64,000 nt of DNA, taken from Achromobacter arsenitoxydans SY8. GTDB lineage: Bacteria; Pseudomonadota; Gammaproteobacteria; Burkholderiales; Burkholderiaceae_B. The stretch covers positions 85,498-149,497 of the forward strand of contig NZ_AGUF01000073.1 of assembly GCF_000236785.1 (NCBI RefSeq). The letters run 5' to 3'. Positions within the stretch are counted from its first letter, which is position 1, and every line of letters starts with the position of its first letter. Position numbers and translations under genes: made by a program. Positions 18,039 to 25,927 of the stretch are shown here, in pieces. The notes beneath the pieces were generated by a model. That model was given only the letters and a program-made list of their open reading frames with translations. It searched no databases and had not been told where the DNA came from.

Positions 18039-18836
18039 TCAACGGCTGACGACTTCCTGCTCGATCACGGCGTCCAGCACCCAGCGCACCGACGAGGCGT
18101 CGGCAGGCGGGTTGGGGTCGTGGACTTCGACCACGCGCAGGCGGTAGCGCACGCCCGGCTGGAAATTGAAGCCGGTGATTTCGCCATACCAGAACTGCCA
18201 GGGTTGCGAGGCGCTGTCCCGGACCTGGTAGCACATGGCGCGGCCCGCGCCGGCGCTGCAGGGCACCCGCTCAGAATTCACGTAGACCAGCTTGGAGGGG
18301 CCGCGCTGGCCGCCGGCGACGGGGTCGACCCGGCGGCCAAAATCCAGCGTGTCGCCGGTGCTGAGCTTCCAGGTCATGCGCTGCGGGTTGTTGGTGTTGT
18401 CCACCGAACTGGCGGTGATGCGCGTGAGGCTCGCCAGGAAGTCGCGCTCCAGCGCCATGGCCTGCGGCGCGCAGGCCATTCTTGTGGATACGGGCTCCGA
18501 ACGGACGATAAGCAGGCCGTTGGCGATCGTGTAGGGCGCGTTGAACTGGTTGCAGCCGGCAAAGCCCATCATGCGCGGCGAGCCCTGTTCATGGATGAAC
18601 GCCACGGTAATGGGCCGAGTGGTCGACGATGGGTGCGGCACGGGGCGCAACCCGCCCCCTGGCTGCGTCCAGCGGGCCAGGTCCCAGCTGGTCTGCACCA
18701 GCATGTCGGAGGCGGACGCGGGCTGGAAGCGCGGATCCTGCCCGTCGGCGGCGCGCATTGGCGGCGACGAGCAGGCCGCAAGGCCGACGAACAGCAGGCA
18801 GGGCGCCAGCCGGCGCCAGGAAGCGGGAAAGGGCAT
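18039..18836 (-). CDS. META/DUF4377-domain lipoprotein
   Basis: The 265-residue product has a lipoprotein signal peptide with lipobox LAAC (Cys22). Residues about 45-155 match a META (HslJ-like) domain: [26 protein letters not shown] and [15 protein letters not shown]-like spacing around a conserved Cys pair. Residues about 175-265 resemble DUF4377: [23 protein letters not shown] and [23 protein letters not shown] proteins are envelope proteins of poorly known function, some linked to drug or heat stress. The next gene downstream in position (18871) encodes a related META lipoprotein, so the two are likely paralogues in one transcript. Family call is good; function unknown. Confidence 0.85.
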   Translation of the reverse strand: MPFPASWRRLAPCLLFVGLAACSSPPMRAADGQDPRFQPASASDMLVQTSWDLARWTQPGGGLRPVPHPSSTTRPITVAFIHEQGSPRMMGFAGCNQFNAPYTIANGLLIVRSEPVSTRMACAPQAMALERDFLASLTRITASSVDNTNNPQRMTWKLSTGDTLDFGRRVDPVAGGQRGPSKLVYVNSERVPCSAGAGRAMCYQVRDSASQPWQFWYGEITGFNFQPGVRYRLRVVEVHDPNPPADASSVRWVLDAVIEQEVVSR

Positions 18837-18870
18837 GCGTGCCTCGAAGACAGTCTGGACGCGGAAAGGA

Positions 18871-19401
18871 TCAGGGCGTGGGCGGGTCCTGGCGGCGTTC
18901 GAACTCCAGGACGTCGCCGCCGCGCAGATTGAAGGTCAGGTGCCGCGGCGCGCCGCCGCTGTCCAGCGTGAACGTATCAATGACGCCCAGGCCGCGCAGG
19001 TAGTCGGCCTCGAGCCTGGCCCGTTCGGGCGGATTGCAGGCCATGCGGGTCATGGCGGGCGCGTCGATGAACAGCTTGCCGCGTTCCAGCTTGTAGGTGC
19101 CCCGGTATCGGTTGCAGCCCGAGAAGCCGTTGACCTGGTACTGCTTGCCCTGCGCCAGGAAGGTCAGCCGAATGGGTTCGCCGTTATCGCCGTGGGGGAT
19201 GTCCCGCAGTGCGCCGCCGGCTTGCGTCCAACGGACGAGTTCCCAACTGGTCTGCGCCAGCGAATCCGCGCTGCTTGCGGCGTTGGCCGCGGCTGCGCCT
19301 TCCGGGCGAGCCCCGCCGATTGATCCGGCGCAACCGGCCAGTGCCGCGGTCAGCACTCCCAGGCAGAGCAATCGGCTACGCGTGGACAGGAAGTTGGGCA
19401 T
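18871..19401 (-). CDS. META-domain lipoprotein
   Basis: The 176-residue product starts at MPNFLSTRSRLLCLGVLTAALAGC, a lipoprotein signal with lipobox LAGC (Cys24). The frame is open further upstream to 19554, but only this start gives an N-terminal signal. The mature part holds a META domain: LAQTSWELVRWTQAGG, VNGFSGCNRYRGTYKLERGKLFI and PAMTRMACNPPERARLEADYL. The layout matches the META half of the adjacent 18039 gene, without the DUF4377 half. The gap to that gene is 34 bp and both are on the minus strand, so they probably form an operon. A structural role in the envelope is likely but unproven. Confidence 0.85.
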   Translation of the reverse strand: MPNFLSTRSRLLCLGVLTAALAGCAGSIGGARPEGAAAANAASSADSLAQTSWELVRWTQAGGALRDIPHGDNGEPIRLTFLAQGKQYQVNGFSGCNRYRGTYKLERGKLFIDAPAMTRMACNPPERARLEADYLRGLGVIDTFTLDSGGAPRHLTFNLRGGDVLEFERRQDPPTP

Positions 19402-19708
19402 GGGCGGGACTCCAGGATGATTCGCAACCTTCGTACTGTAACCGGCATCGGCGCGGCGGGCGATTTTCTCCGCCCTACAGCCGAATCCGAAAGCAGCACG
19501 AGCAAGCCGCGTTCCTACCTCCGATGGCGCGGCGTGCTGCATCGAAAGCCGCATGGCGGGCGCCTTCTGCTGCGCGCAGAATCATCGGCAGTGGGTGACT
19601 CCGGCCGGATCAGAAATACAGGGAAAGAGGAGCGGAGCACGCAACGTCGTCAAGCGCAAGTGTCCGGCCCATCGGGCCATAGAAGAATATCTACCGGGGA
19701 GACACGCA

Positions 19709-20860
19709 ATGGGCTTCTTGAGAACGTTACTGGCGCTGTCGGTGGTGCTCGACCACCTGGGCGGCGGCTATGGCGATCAACTGGTGGGCGGCCGGCTGGC
19801 GGTGCAGCTTTTCTACGTGATCTCGGGCTTTCTGATTTCCTATGTGCTGACGGCGACGGACCACTACCAGGGCGCGGTGGGCAAGTTCTACGCGAACCGC
19901 TTCCTGCGGCTGTTCCCCATCTACCTGGCCGTGGCGGCCCTGACGCTGACCGCGCACATCGTCAGCGGCGGCTCCTTCTTCCGCATCTACGAGTCCCTGC
20001 CCTTCAGCGCCGAACTCTTCCTGGTGCTCTCCAATATTTTCATCTTCGGCCAGGACTGGCTGATGTTCTTCGGCATCCGCGATTCCGCGCTGGCGTTCAC
20101 GGGCAGCTTCGCCAACAGCGACGTGCCGCTCTACAAGGGTCTGCTGGTGCCCCAGGCCTGGACCCTGGGCGTGGAAATGAGCTTCTACCTGGTGGCGCCG
20201 TTCGTGCTGCGATCGCCGCGCCGGCTGCTGGCCCTGCTGGCTGCGTCGCTGATCTTGCGCGCCATCCTGATCGCGACCGGCGTCGGCCGGTCCGATCCCT
20301 GGACCTATCGCTTCTTTCCCACGGAGCTGGCGCTGTTCCTGATCGGCTCGCTGTCGCACCAGGTGCTGCTGCCACGCATGAAGGCCTGGACGCAGCGCGT
20401 GAAGCGCCTGCCCGAGTTGGGCACGGCCATCCTGTTCGCTTACATCGTGGTGCACTTCTCGATCGGCATCAATCCCACAGTGCGCGATGGCATTGCGGTC
20501 CTTCTGTTCGCCGCGCTGCTGCCGCTGGCGTTCCTGTTCCAGTCGCGGCACAAACTGGACAAGGCGATCGGCGAACTGAGCTACCCGCTCTACATCTGTC
20601 ACATGCTGGTGATCATGGCGTTCAGCTGGCTCATGCACGGCCTGCAGGAACATCAGCCGATGCTGTTCGCAGCCATGGCGATCACGGGCTGCATCGGCGT
20701 CTCGGCGGTCCTGAACTATTTGATCGCGGATCCCCTGGAGCGCCTGCGCAGCCGCCTGCGCACGGATGGGGGCCGCGGCGCGGCACAGCCTGCGGCCGAC
20801 TCCCGCCCGCGGCCTCAGGTGCCGGTCGAACCCATGGGGACTATTCGCCGCGTGCCTTGA
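19709..20860 (+). CDS. acyltransferase-3 (OafA/YrhL-type) integral membrane protein
   Basis: The 383-residue product has about ten membrane helices and the acyltransferase-3 hallmarks: LSVVLDHLGGG with His16 near the N-terminus, LFYVISGFLISYVL and NRFLRLFPIYLAVAAL. A GGGGAG ribosome site seven bases upstream supports the ATG at 19709 over a longer frame from 19553. These proteins transfer acetyl or other acyl groups to sugars of lipopolysaccharide, capsule or exported glycans at the inner membrane. No glycan-synthesis genes surround it, so the acceptor is unknown. The 3' end overlaps the convergent XRE gene by 20 bp. Confidence 0.88.
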   Translation: MGFLRTLLALSVVLDHLGGGYGDQLVGGRLAVQLFYVISGFLISYVLTATDHYQGAVGKFYANRFLRLFPIYLAVAALTLTAHIVSGGSFFRIYESLPFSAELFLVLSNIFIFGQDWLMFFGIRDSALAFTGSFANSDVPLYKGLLVPQAWTLGVEMSFYLVAPFVLRSPRRLLALLAASLILRAILIATGVGRSDPWTYRFFPTELALFLIGSLSHQVLLPRMKAWTQRVKRLPELGTAILFAYIVVHFSIGINPTVRDGIAVLLFAALLPLAFLFQSRHKLDKAIGELSYPLYICHMLVIMAFSWLMHGLQEHQPMLFAAMAITGCIGVSAVLNYLIADPLERLRSRLRTDGGRGAAQPAADSRPRPQVPVEPMGTIRRVP

Positions 20861-21239
20861 TGTACGCGGCCAGCACCAGCTCGATCTGGCGCTTTTCCTG
20901 TGAGCTTAGGCGGGCGTAGGTAGCGTAGGAGACCGTTTCGAACGGCCACGCAGGCTGCATGGTGAAAGGACCCATGCCGCTTGCGCCATCGCCGTCCTGT
21001 ACGGATTCCAGCATCGGGCCTTCGCCCGTGCTGAGCCAAAGCGGATTGACGCGCAGCGCGCGCGTCAGCTTGATGAGGGCGTCACTGGAGGGCTGCTGGC
21101 GCTGCCCGCTTTCGTAGTTGCCGATGGCGCTTTGCGACAGGTTGCTTGCGACCGCCAAGTCCTTTTGAGTCCATCCCTGAAGCATTCTTGCGTTGCGCAG
21201 ACGATGGCTAAACGTGTCCAATCGATCAACCCGAGACAT
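20841..21239 (-). CDS. XRE-family helix-turn-helix regulator
   Basis: The 132-residue product carries a Cro/CI-type HTH at residues about 12-66: RLRNARMLQGWTQKDLAVASNL, SQSAIGNYESGQRQQPSSDAL and LIKLTRALRVNPLWLSTGEGPM. The rest is a short tail without a known effector domain, ending LSSQEKRQIELVLAAYIKARGE. This layout is typical of small phage-type or housekeeping repressors. The upstream region is AT-rich and has inverted repeats (21293-21325, 21536-21552) that could be operators. It overlaps the acyltransferase gene tail to tail by 20 bp. Confidence 0.85.
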   Translation of the reverse strand: MSRVDRLDTFSHRLRNARMLQGWTQKDLAVASNLSQSAIGNYESGQRQQPSSDALIKLTRALRVNPLWLSTGEGPMLESVQDGDGASGMGPFTMQPAWPFETVSYATYARLSSQEKRQIELVLAAYIKARGE

Positions 21240-21794
21240 TTAATATGAATGTATTTATTTGATTAAAGCATCTCAATTCTGCTGCCAAACAAACGGATTA
21301 CACCCCAATTTCCGGGCTAATCCGTAAATCGCGGCCCGCCCCGCGCGACCGCGCATCCGCCGGGTCCGCCGGCATCGCACGCCGCGCAAGTCTGCGCCAT
21401 AAAAGCCATAACTATCATCGACTTGCAGCGCGGCGCCCTGCCAGGCAGCGACCCGCCCGGCATCCCCCGCATGAGGCCCGGGCAACAAAAAAGACGGATG
21501 AGTTTATGGGAATACTGACCGGCAAAAACAAAATAATGTATCGGTAATACATAATATTTTGTTGATGCAGACGACGAAACAAACAGCGTTTCAATGCTCT
21601 TGGGACCATTTGGCCGTCTATTTCTGTTACCAGCAGAAACTATCGAAACGTATCTTCACAAAAAAACACGCCCGTGTTTAAATGAAACACGGGCGTGACC
21701 TCAGCGCCAACAAGGGCCGGCAACGGCCTGGTCCTGCGGGCTCGGCAGCCCGCTCCGGCGGCGCCAGCGGCGCGCCGCCTCATTGGAAGCATCA
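21240..21794. other. intergenic region with several inverted repeats
   Basis: This 555-bp gap, AT-richer than the rest of the window at 21480-21670, holds no convincing protein gene. It contains an 8-bp inverted repeat ACGGATTA/TAATCCGT (21293-21300, 21318-21325), a 6-bp repeat ATGTAT-cggta-ATACAT (21536-21552), and a ladder of four hairpins at 21667-21779, described separately. Promoters for the XRE gene (minus) and the degenerate response regulator (plus) must lie here. Confidence 0.5.
21661..21697 (-). terminator. minus-strand-oriented terminator-like hairpin
   Basis: CACGCCCGTGTTT (21667-21679) and AAACACGGGCGTG (21685-21697) form a perfect 13-bp stem with a 5-nt loop. The T-run is complementary to the A-tract at 21661-21666, so the element works for transcription on the minus strand. 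No annotated minus-strand gene ends here, which suggests an unannotated RNA reading from the 5' region of the next gene. Confidence 0.7.
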
Positions 21795-22610
21795 ATGAAC
21801 AACACGCTGGATGTCATATTTCTTGGCAGTGACAACGCCAGGCATGCCAGACTGGTGGAAGGGCTTTCCCACCTGGGATTCAACGTCCGCCGCTGCCACG
21901 ACCTGGTCGATGTCTACGACAGGTTTTCCCGCCGGCCCAGCCCGCTGGTGGTGCTGGAAGCGCCGCTTACCGATGTCCACAACGCTGCCGTGCGCCTGCG
22001 GGCCGTGGACCGCAGCCTGGGCATCGTCGCCATCGCAGATTTCGCCGACTCCGAAAGCCGGATCCGTACCCTGCTGTGCGGCGCGGACGCCTGCCTGCCT
22101 CCCGAAGTGACGGGGCTTGAACTGGCGGCCGTGCTCCAGGCGCTGGTCAGGCGGGCCGTCGGCCTGGACGGCATGGACCCTGCGTCGGATCCGCAGGCCG
22201 CGGAAGAGCCCTCCCAGGAAGGCTGGCGGCTGGCCAACAAGGGCTGGACGCTGATCAGTCCCAAGGGCCGGACGCTGGGGCTGACGACGGGCGAGCGGGA
22301 CTTCCTGTCCCGGCTGGTTCGCGCGCCCGACCGCAAGGTCAGCCGCGATGCGTTCATCGCCGATGGCGCCGACGAGGCCGACAGCGGCATCACCCGGCGC
22401 CGGTTCGTGGACGTAATGATCAGCCGCCTGCGCCGCAAGGCCGCGGCCAATCAGATGACCCTGCCGATACGGGCTGTACACGGATGGGGCTACATGTTCG
22501 CGGCCGACATCACACTGGATCTGGACTATCGGGTATCGGCGGCAGACGGCCGCTCGGAAGGCCAGGAGGCCTGGCGCGGCGAAGCGCAGGACGCGAGCGC
22601 GCCGGCCTAG
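21795..22610 (+). CDS. OmpR-like DNA-binding protein with degenerate receiver domain
   Basis: The 271-residue product starts at the ATG at 21795 with GGAAG about five bases upstream; an in-frame TTG at 21783 is less likely. Residues 1-120 have a receiver-like fold, but the phospho-acceptor position reads LVVLEAPL, with Glu55 in place of Asp. The acidic N-terminal pair is replaced by LGSDN and the conserved Lys-Pro by CLPPEV. Residues about 148-240 are a winged-helix (trans_reg_C) domain: LTTGERDFLSRLVRAPDRKVSRDAF, then ITRRRFVDVMISRLRRKA and VHGWGYMFA. It is probably a phosphorylation-independent regulator. No sensor kinase gene is adjacent. Its leader is strongly structured. Confidence 0.82.
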   Translation: MNNTLDVIFLGSDNARHARLVEGLSHLGFNVRRCHDLVDVYDRFSRRPSPLVVLEAPLTDVHNAAVRLRAVDRSLGIVAIADFADSESRIRTLLCGADACLPPEVTGLELAAVLQALVRRAVGLDGMDPASDPQAAEEPSQEGWRLANKGWTLISPKGRTLGLTTGERDFLSRLVRAPDRKVSRDAFIADGADEADSGITRRRFVDVMISRLRRKAAANQMTLPIRAVHGWGYMFAADITLDLDYRVSAADGRSEGQEAWRGEAQDASAPA

Positions 22611-22653
22611 CCGCGGCGCCTTGCGCCCAGGCGCGCCGAGGAAGCGCGCCAGA

Positions 22654-22697
22654 CGAAAAAAACGCGGCGCTGCCCCCGAAGGGTAAGACGCCGCGCT
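22654..22697 (-). terminator. minus-strand-oriented terminator with nested hairpin
   Basis: On the minus strand, CGCGGCG and CGCCGCG form a 7-bp stem enclosing a second hairpin CCC-TTCG-GGG, and a run of seven T residues follows (A-tract at about 22655-22662 on plus). It lies 45 bp after the plus-strand regulator gene and lacks a T-run in that direction, so it fits an RNA transcribed leftward from the 22.7-23.0 kb gap. Confidence 0.65.
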
Positions 22698-22885
22698 AAA
22701 ACAACACGTGAGCCTGGAGTCATCGGCCGGCACCGATGCCTTCTACCTGGATCACGCGATTCCAACATTCGTGCCTCATACTACTCACGCACGGTCCGAC
22801 CGTGGACCCGCGCCGGGTCTCTAGTCCCTACGCAGGCTGCAACGTGATCAACGCCTGGCAACTTGTCCACCCTGACTGCTGGCGG
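22655..22885 (-). ncRNA. candidate structured small RNA (minus strand)
   Basis: No protein gene is convincing in the 410-bp gap between 22611 and 23020. On the minus strand it shows a CATATAAG -10-like box at about 22886-22895, then hairpins CACGGT-cgg-ACCGTG, GACCCG-gcg-CGGGTC and CATCGG-tgccgg-CCGATG, a longer-range pairing GATCACG/CGTGATC, and finally the oligo-T terminator at 22654-22697. A transcript of about 200-230 nt would result. It resembles no RNA family I can name; 6S, 4.5S, tmRNA and RNase P were considered and do not fit. The 5' end is a guess. Confidence 0.35.
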
Positions 22886-23020
22886 GCTTATATGCCATAT
22901 CAGCGGTGTTCCTTCCGGATAGCCGCCTGATGCGGAAAGTTTAGGACCTCGGGCGAGTTTCCAGTAATTCTTTGTTGATAGTCTTCCATACCTATTTGAT
23001 ATAGGAAGCGCGTGCGTCCC

Positions 23021-24232
23021 ATGCCCCTGCCCCGACCCAATCTGCGCCACCGCCTTCGCAAAATCCTGGCGTTTTTTCCTCCCAACTGGTGCCTGGCCAT
23101 CCTGGTGGCGCTGGACGGCTACGCGTTCATGCATCCCGTGCTGCGAGAGGTCCGCGCGCGTGAATATTCATTCTGGCTGGCTCTGGACAACTGGCATGAA
23201 ATCATGCGCGTGGTCGGCCTGCTGGAGATCCCGCGCCTGGTGCTGGGCGTGGGCCTGCAGGTGATCGCCCTGGGCCTGATCCTGAAGGCCCGGATCGCGT
23301 GGGCGTTTTCGCTGGTGCTGCTGATCGGTGTGGGCACCTTCGCCATCCTTGGCGACGGCGGGCGGGCCGGGCTGGGCATCTACACGCTGATCCTCGTGAT
23401 CGCCCTGGTGGCCTATTGGCGGCGCTTCGACCGCGCCAGCGTCACCGCCGGGTCGCTCTTCGCGCTGGTCAGCGTGCTGTCGCTGCTGATCTATGCCGTG
23501 TTCGGCACCCTGTACCTGGGCAACGAATTCAATCCGCCCATCCTCGACGCCGGCACGGCGCTCTACTTTTCCATCGTCTCCATGTCCACGGTGGGCTATG
23601 GCGACATCACGCCGCACAGCGGCACGGCGCGGCTGTTCACCGCGTCGATTATCATCCTTGGCATTACCGTGTTCGCCACGTCCGTCAGCGCGATCGCCGG
23701 ACCGGTGATCGGCGGCAACCTGAAACGGCTCGTAAAAGGCAGGTTTTCTTCCGCCATGAGAAAGAATCACATCATCATCGCCGGCGCGACGCCGCTGGCC
23801 CAGAGCGTCTACCAGGGACTGCGCGGCCGCAACGAAGAGGTCACCGTCATCGTGCCGACCGGCATGGCGCACGATTACCCCGCGGCCACCGACCTGATCG
23901 AAGGCGATCCCTCCAGTGTCGACGTTCTGCACCAGGCCGGCGTGACGCGCGCGCGCTATGTGCTGGCGCTGCGCGACGACGATGCCGAGAACGCGTTCAT
24001 CGTGCTGGCGGCCAAAGAGGCCGCGGGCGCCGACGGCGCCAAGACCGTCGCGCTGGTCAACACCAGCAAGCATCTCGAAAAGATCCGGCGCGTGCAGCCC
24101 GATCTGGTGTTTTCGGTGCAACTGCTGGGCGCGGAGCTCCTGACCCGCGCGATCAACGGCGAGCCCATGGACAGCCAGGCCATCACGGACCTGTTCTTCG
24201 CCAAGCCTTCATCCAGCGCCAAGGTTGCTTGA
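23021..24232 (+). CDS. Kch-like potassium channel with RCK/TrkA-N domain
   Basis: The product has about 403 residues, close to E. coli Kch (417). Several membrane helices fill residues 22-165, followed by a pore helix and the selectivity filter TVGYGD at 190-195, then the last helix. From about residue 245 a cytoplasmic RCK (TrkA-N) domain follows: NHIIIAGATPLAQSVYQGLRG, LIEGDPSSVDVLHQAGVTRARYVLAL and TVALVNTSKHLEKIRRVQPD. It should conduct K+ under ligand control at the inner membrane. The start is uncertain: AGGAAG at 23003-23008 is 3 bases from a GTG at 23012 and 12 bases from the ATG at 23021. The last 24 bp overlap the convergent EAL gene. Confidence 0.9.
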   Translation: MPLPRPNLRHRLRKILAFFPPNWCLAILVALDGYAFMHPVLREVRAREYSFWLALDNWHEIMRVVGLLEIPRLVLGVGLQVIALGLILKARIAWAFSLVLLIGVGTFAILGDGGRAGLGIYTLILVIALVAYWRRFDRASVTAGSLFALVSVLSLLIYAVFGTLYLGNEFNPPILDAGTALYFSIVSMSTVGYGDITPHSGTARLFTASIIILGITVFATSVSAIAGPVIGGNLKRLVKGRFSSAMRKNHIIIAGATPLAQSVYQGLRGRNEEVTVIVPTGMAHDYPAATDLIEGDPSSVDVLHQAGVTRARYVLALRDDDAENAFIVLAAKEAAGADGAKTVALVNTSKHLEKIRRVQPDLVFSVQLLGAELLTRAINGEPMDSQAITDLFFAKPSSSAKVA

Positions 24233-25804
24233 TTCCGGCCGCTTCGCGCCAGGAGGCGGCGCATGCCCGGCATACCAGTGCAGGAACTGCTCCGACGGCA
24301 TGGGACGCGCGAACAGATAGCCCTGGATGAGGGCGACGCCACGCCTGACCAGGTAGTTGAACTGCAGTTCGGTTTCGACGCCTTCGGCCAGCACCGCCAG
24401 GCCCAGACGATGGCCGAGGGTGATGATGACGTCCAGCACCGGCGCGTCTTCGCCGGAGGGCTGGATCGCATGGACGAACCCCTGGTCGATCTTCAGGTAG
24501 TCCACCGGGAACTGCTGCAGGTATGACAGCGAGCAGTGCCCCGTTCCGAAGTCGTCGATGGCCACGAGCACGCCTTGCGCGCGCAGCGCGTCGATATTGC
24601 GCCGCGCCTGTCCGTCGTCGGTGATCAGGCTGCGTTCCGTGATTTCCAGCACCACCACGGGCTGGCGCGCCGAGACGTTCTGCACGAAGCGCTCGATATC
24701 GGGTACCAGCTCGGGGCTGGACAGATGCTCCGCGGCGATGTTGATGCCGACATGAAACCCGGGCGGCGTGGTCCAACTGCGCATGTCGCGTTCGATGAGC
24801 GCGAAGAGATGGCGAGTAAGCGCGATGATCATCCCGTCCTCTTCAGCGGCCGCGATGAAGATGTCCGGCCGCACGTAGCCCACGCCGGGGCGCTGCCAGC
24901 GCATCAGGGCCTCGACGCCCTCGCACTGGCCCGTCGCCTGGCCATAGATCGGCTGGTAATGCACCTGGAACTCGTCCGCGCGCATGGCGCGCCGCAGCAG
25001 TTCCTTGAACGATCGGCGGTTCGCCTGGAGCCTGTACGCCCCGACGGCAAGCCCGAGGCCAAGCAGCGCTGCCGCCGGCAGATACGTCAGCATCAGTTGC
25101 TGCCAGGCCTGCACGAGGTCCTCGGGTGGCGCCTTGACGCGAACGATCAGGGGAGCGCGCCCGTCATGGTTCGTGGTTTCGCTGTACACGAGCGAGCTGG
25201 GCGCGTCCCACGGCCCCTGGGAATCGCTGCGTATGGGCGCCCCGCCCTCGCCCACCTGCAACTCGATGCGGTAGTCGCGCAGGGTGGCCACGGCGTTCAG
25301 CAGATCCTGCACATAGCGCCCGTCGACCACCACCACGCCGCTATGTCCGTCAGTCCCGGACCTGCCCAGCAGGATGGCGGGGCGTTCCGGCGCCAAGGGC
25401 GTGCCGTCCACGGTGAACAGCCAGCCGCCCGGCGACAAGCTGCCCGACCATCGCCGGAATTCCGAGACCGAGTAGTCGGCCTTTCCTACCGCGGAAGAGC
25501 AATAGATACGGTCGTCGCGCAGCAGGATCAGCGAACGGAAATAGGGGTTGAGCGTGCCCCAGCGCTGCAGGTCGGGAAGCGCCTGCTCGCACGGCACCGC
25601 CGTCAGCGCGGCAACCCGGTCCAGGACCTCCCAGGCCTGCGCCAGGATGTGCTGCGTCTGCGCCCGCACGATGCGGGCGGCCGACTCGGCTTCCTCGCGT
25701 TGCGCCTTCTGGGCATGCCACCAGGTCAGTCCGGCGCAGGCCAGTACCGGGAGCGACAGAGCCAGCGCCACAGGCAGGTAGCGCCACGACGGTACGCGTT
25801 CCAT
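24209..25804 (-). CDS. CSS-motif EAL-domain cyclic-di-GMP phosphodiesterase
   Basis: From the ATG complement at 25802-25804 the product has 531 residues. A first membrane helix (about 9-28) leads into a periplasmic CSS-motif sensor domain; Cys102-Ser103-Ser104 is in RIYCSSAVG and a second cysteine (PCEQA) lies near 72. A second helix covers about 239-258. The EAL domain fills about 265-515: EAL at 298-300, LEITERSLI, AIDDFGTGHCSL, LKIDQGFV, AEGVETELQ and QGYLFARPMP, all catalytic positions present. It should hydrolyse cyclic di-GMP, with control by periplasmic disulfide state as known for E. coli PdeB/PdeC-type enzymes. The frame is open up to 25882, so the exact start is uncertain. It overlaps the channel gene by 24 bp. 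Confidence 0.9.
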   Translation of the reverse strand: MERVPSWRYLPVALALSLPVLACAGLTWWHAQKAQREEAESAARIVRAQTQHILAQAWEVLDRVAALTAVPCEQALPDLQRWGTLNPYFRSLILLRDDRIYCSSAVGKADYSVSEFRRWSGSLSPGGWLFTVDGTPLAPERPAILLGRSGTDGHSGVVVVDGRYVQDLLNAVATLRDYRIELQVGEGGAPIRSDSQGPWDAPSSLVYSETTNHDGRAPLIVRVKAPPEDLVQAWQQLMLTYLPAAALLGLGLAVGAYRLQANRRSFKELLRRAMRADEFQVHYQPIYGQATGQCEGVEALMRWQRPGVGYVRPDIFIAAAEEDGMIIALTRHLFALIERDMRSWTTPPGFHVGINIAAEHLSSPELVPDIERFVQNVSARQPVVVLEITERSLITDDGQARRNIDALRAQGVLVAIDDFGTGHCSLSYLQQFPVDYLKIDQGFVHAIQPSGEDAPVLDVIITLGHRLGLAVLAEGVETELQFNYLVRRGVALIQGYLFARPMPSEQFLHWYAGHAPPPGAKRPESSNLGAG

Positions 25805-25927
25805 CAAGGCCAATGTCGGCAAAGTCCCCCCGCTGGAGTATGGTCCGGTTTTCGTACGCCCAACGGGACGATGGGACACCAAGCGCGGCCCAACGTCAAG
25901 AAGCGCGTGTCCGTGGCCGGCGGACCG

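Noticed and set aside
22655-22885. 6S, 4.5S, tmRNA or RNase P RNA
   Set aside because: Short similar words (for example CAGCCTGCG and CCGGAAGGAA) occur, but the conserved cores and closing stems of these RNAs are absent, as are their usual neighbours.
22781-23134. 117-codon minus-strand frame in the RNA candidate region
   Set aside because: No ribosome site, composition unlike neighbouring proteins, and it overlaps the channel gene; RNA structure explains the region better.
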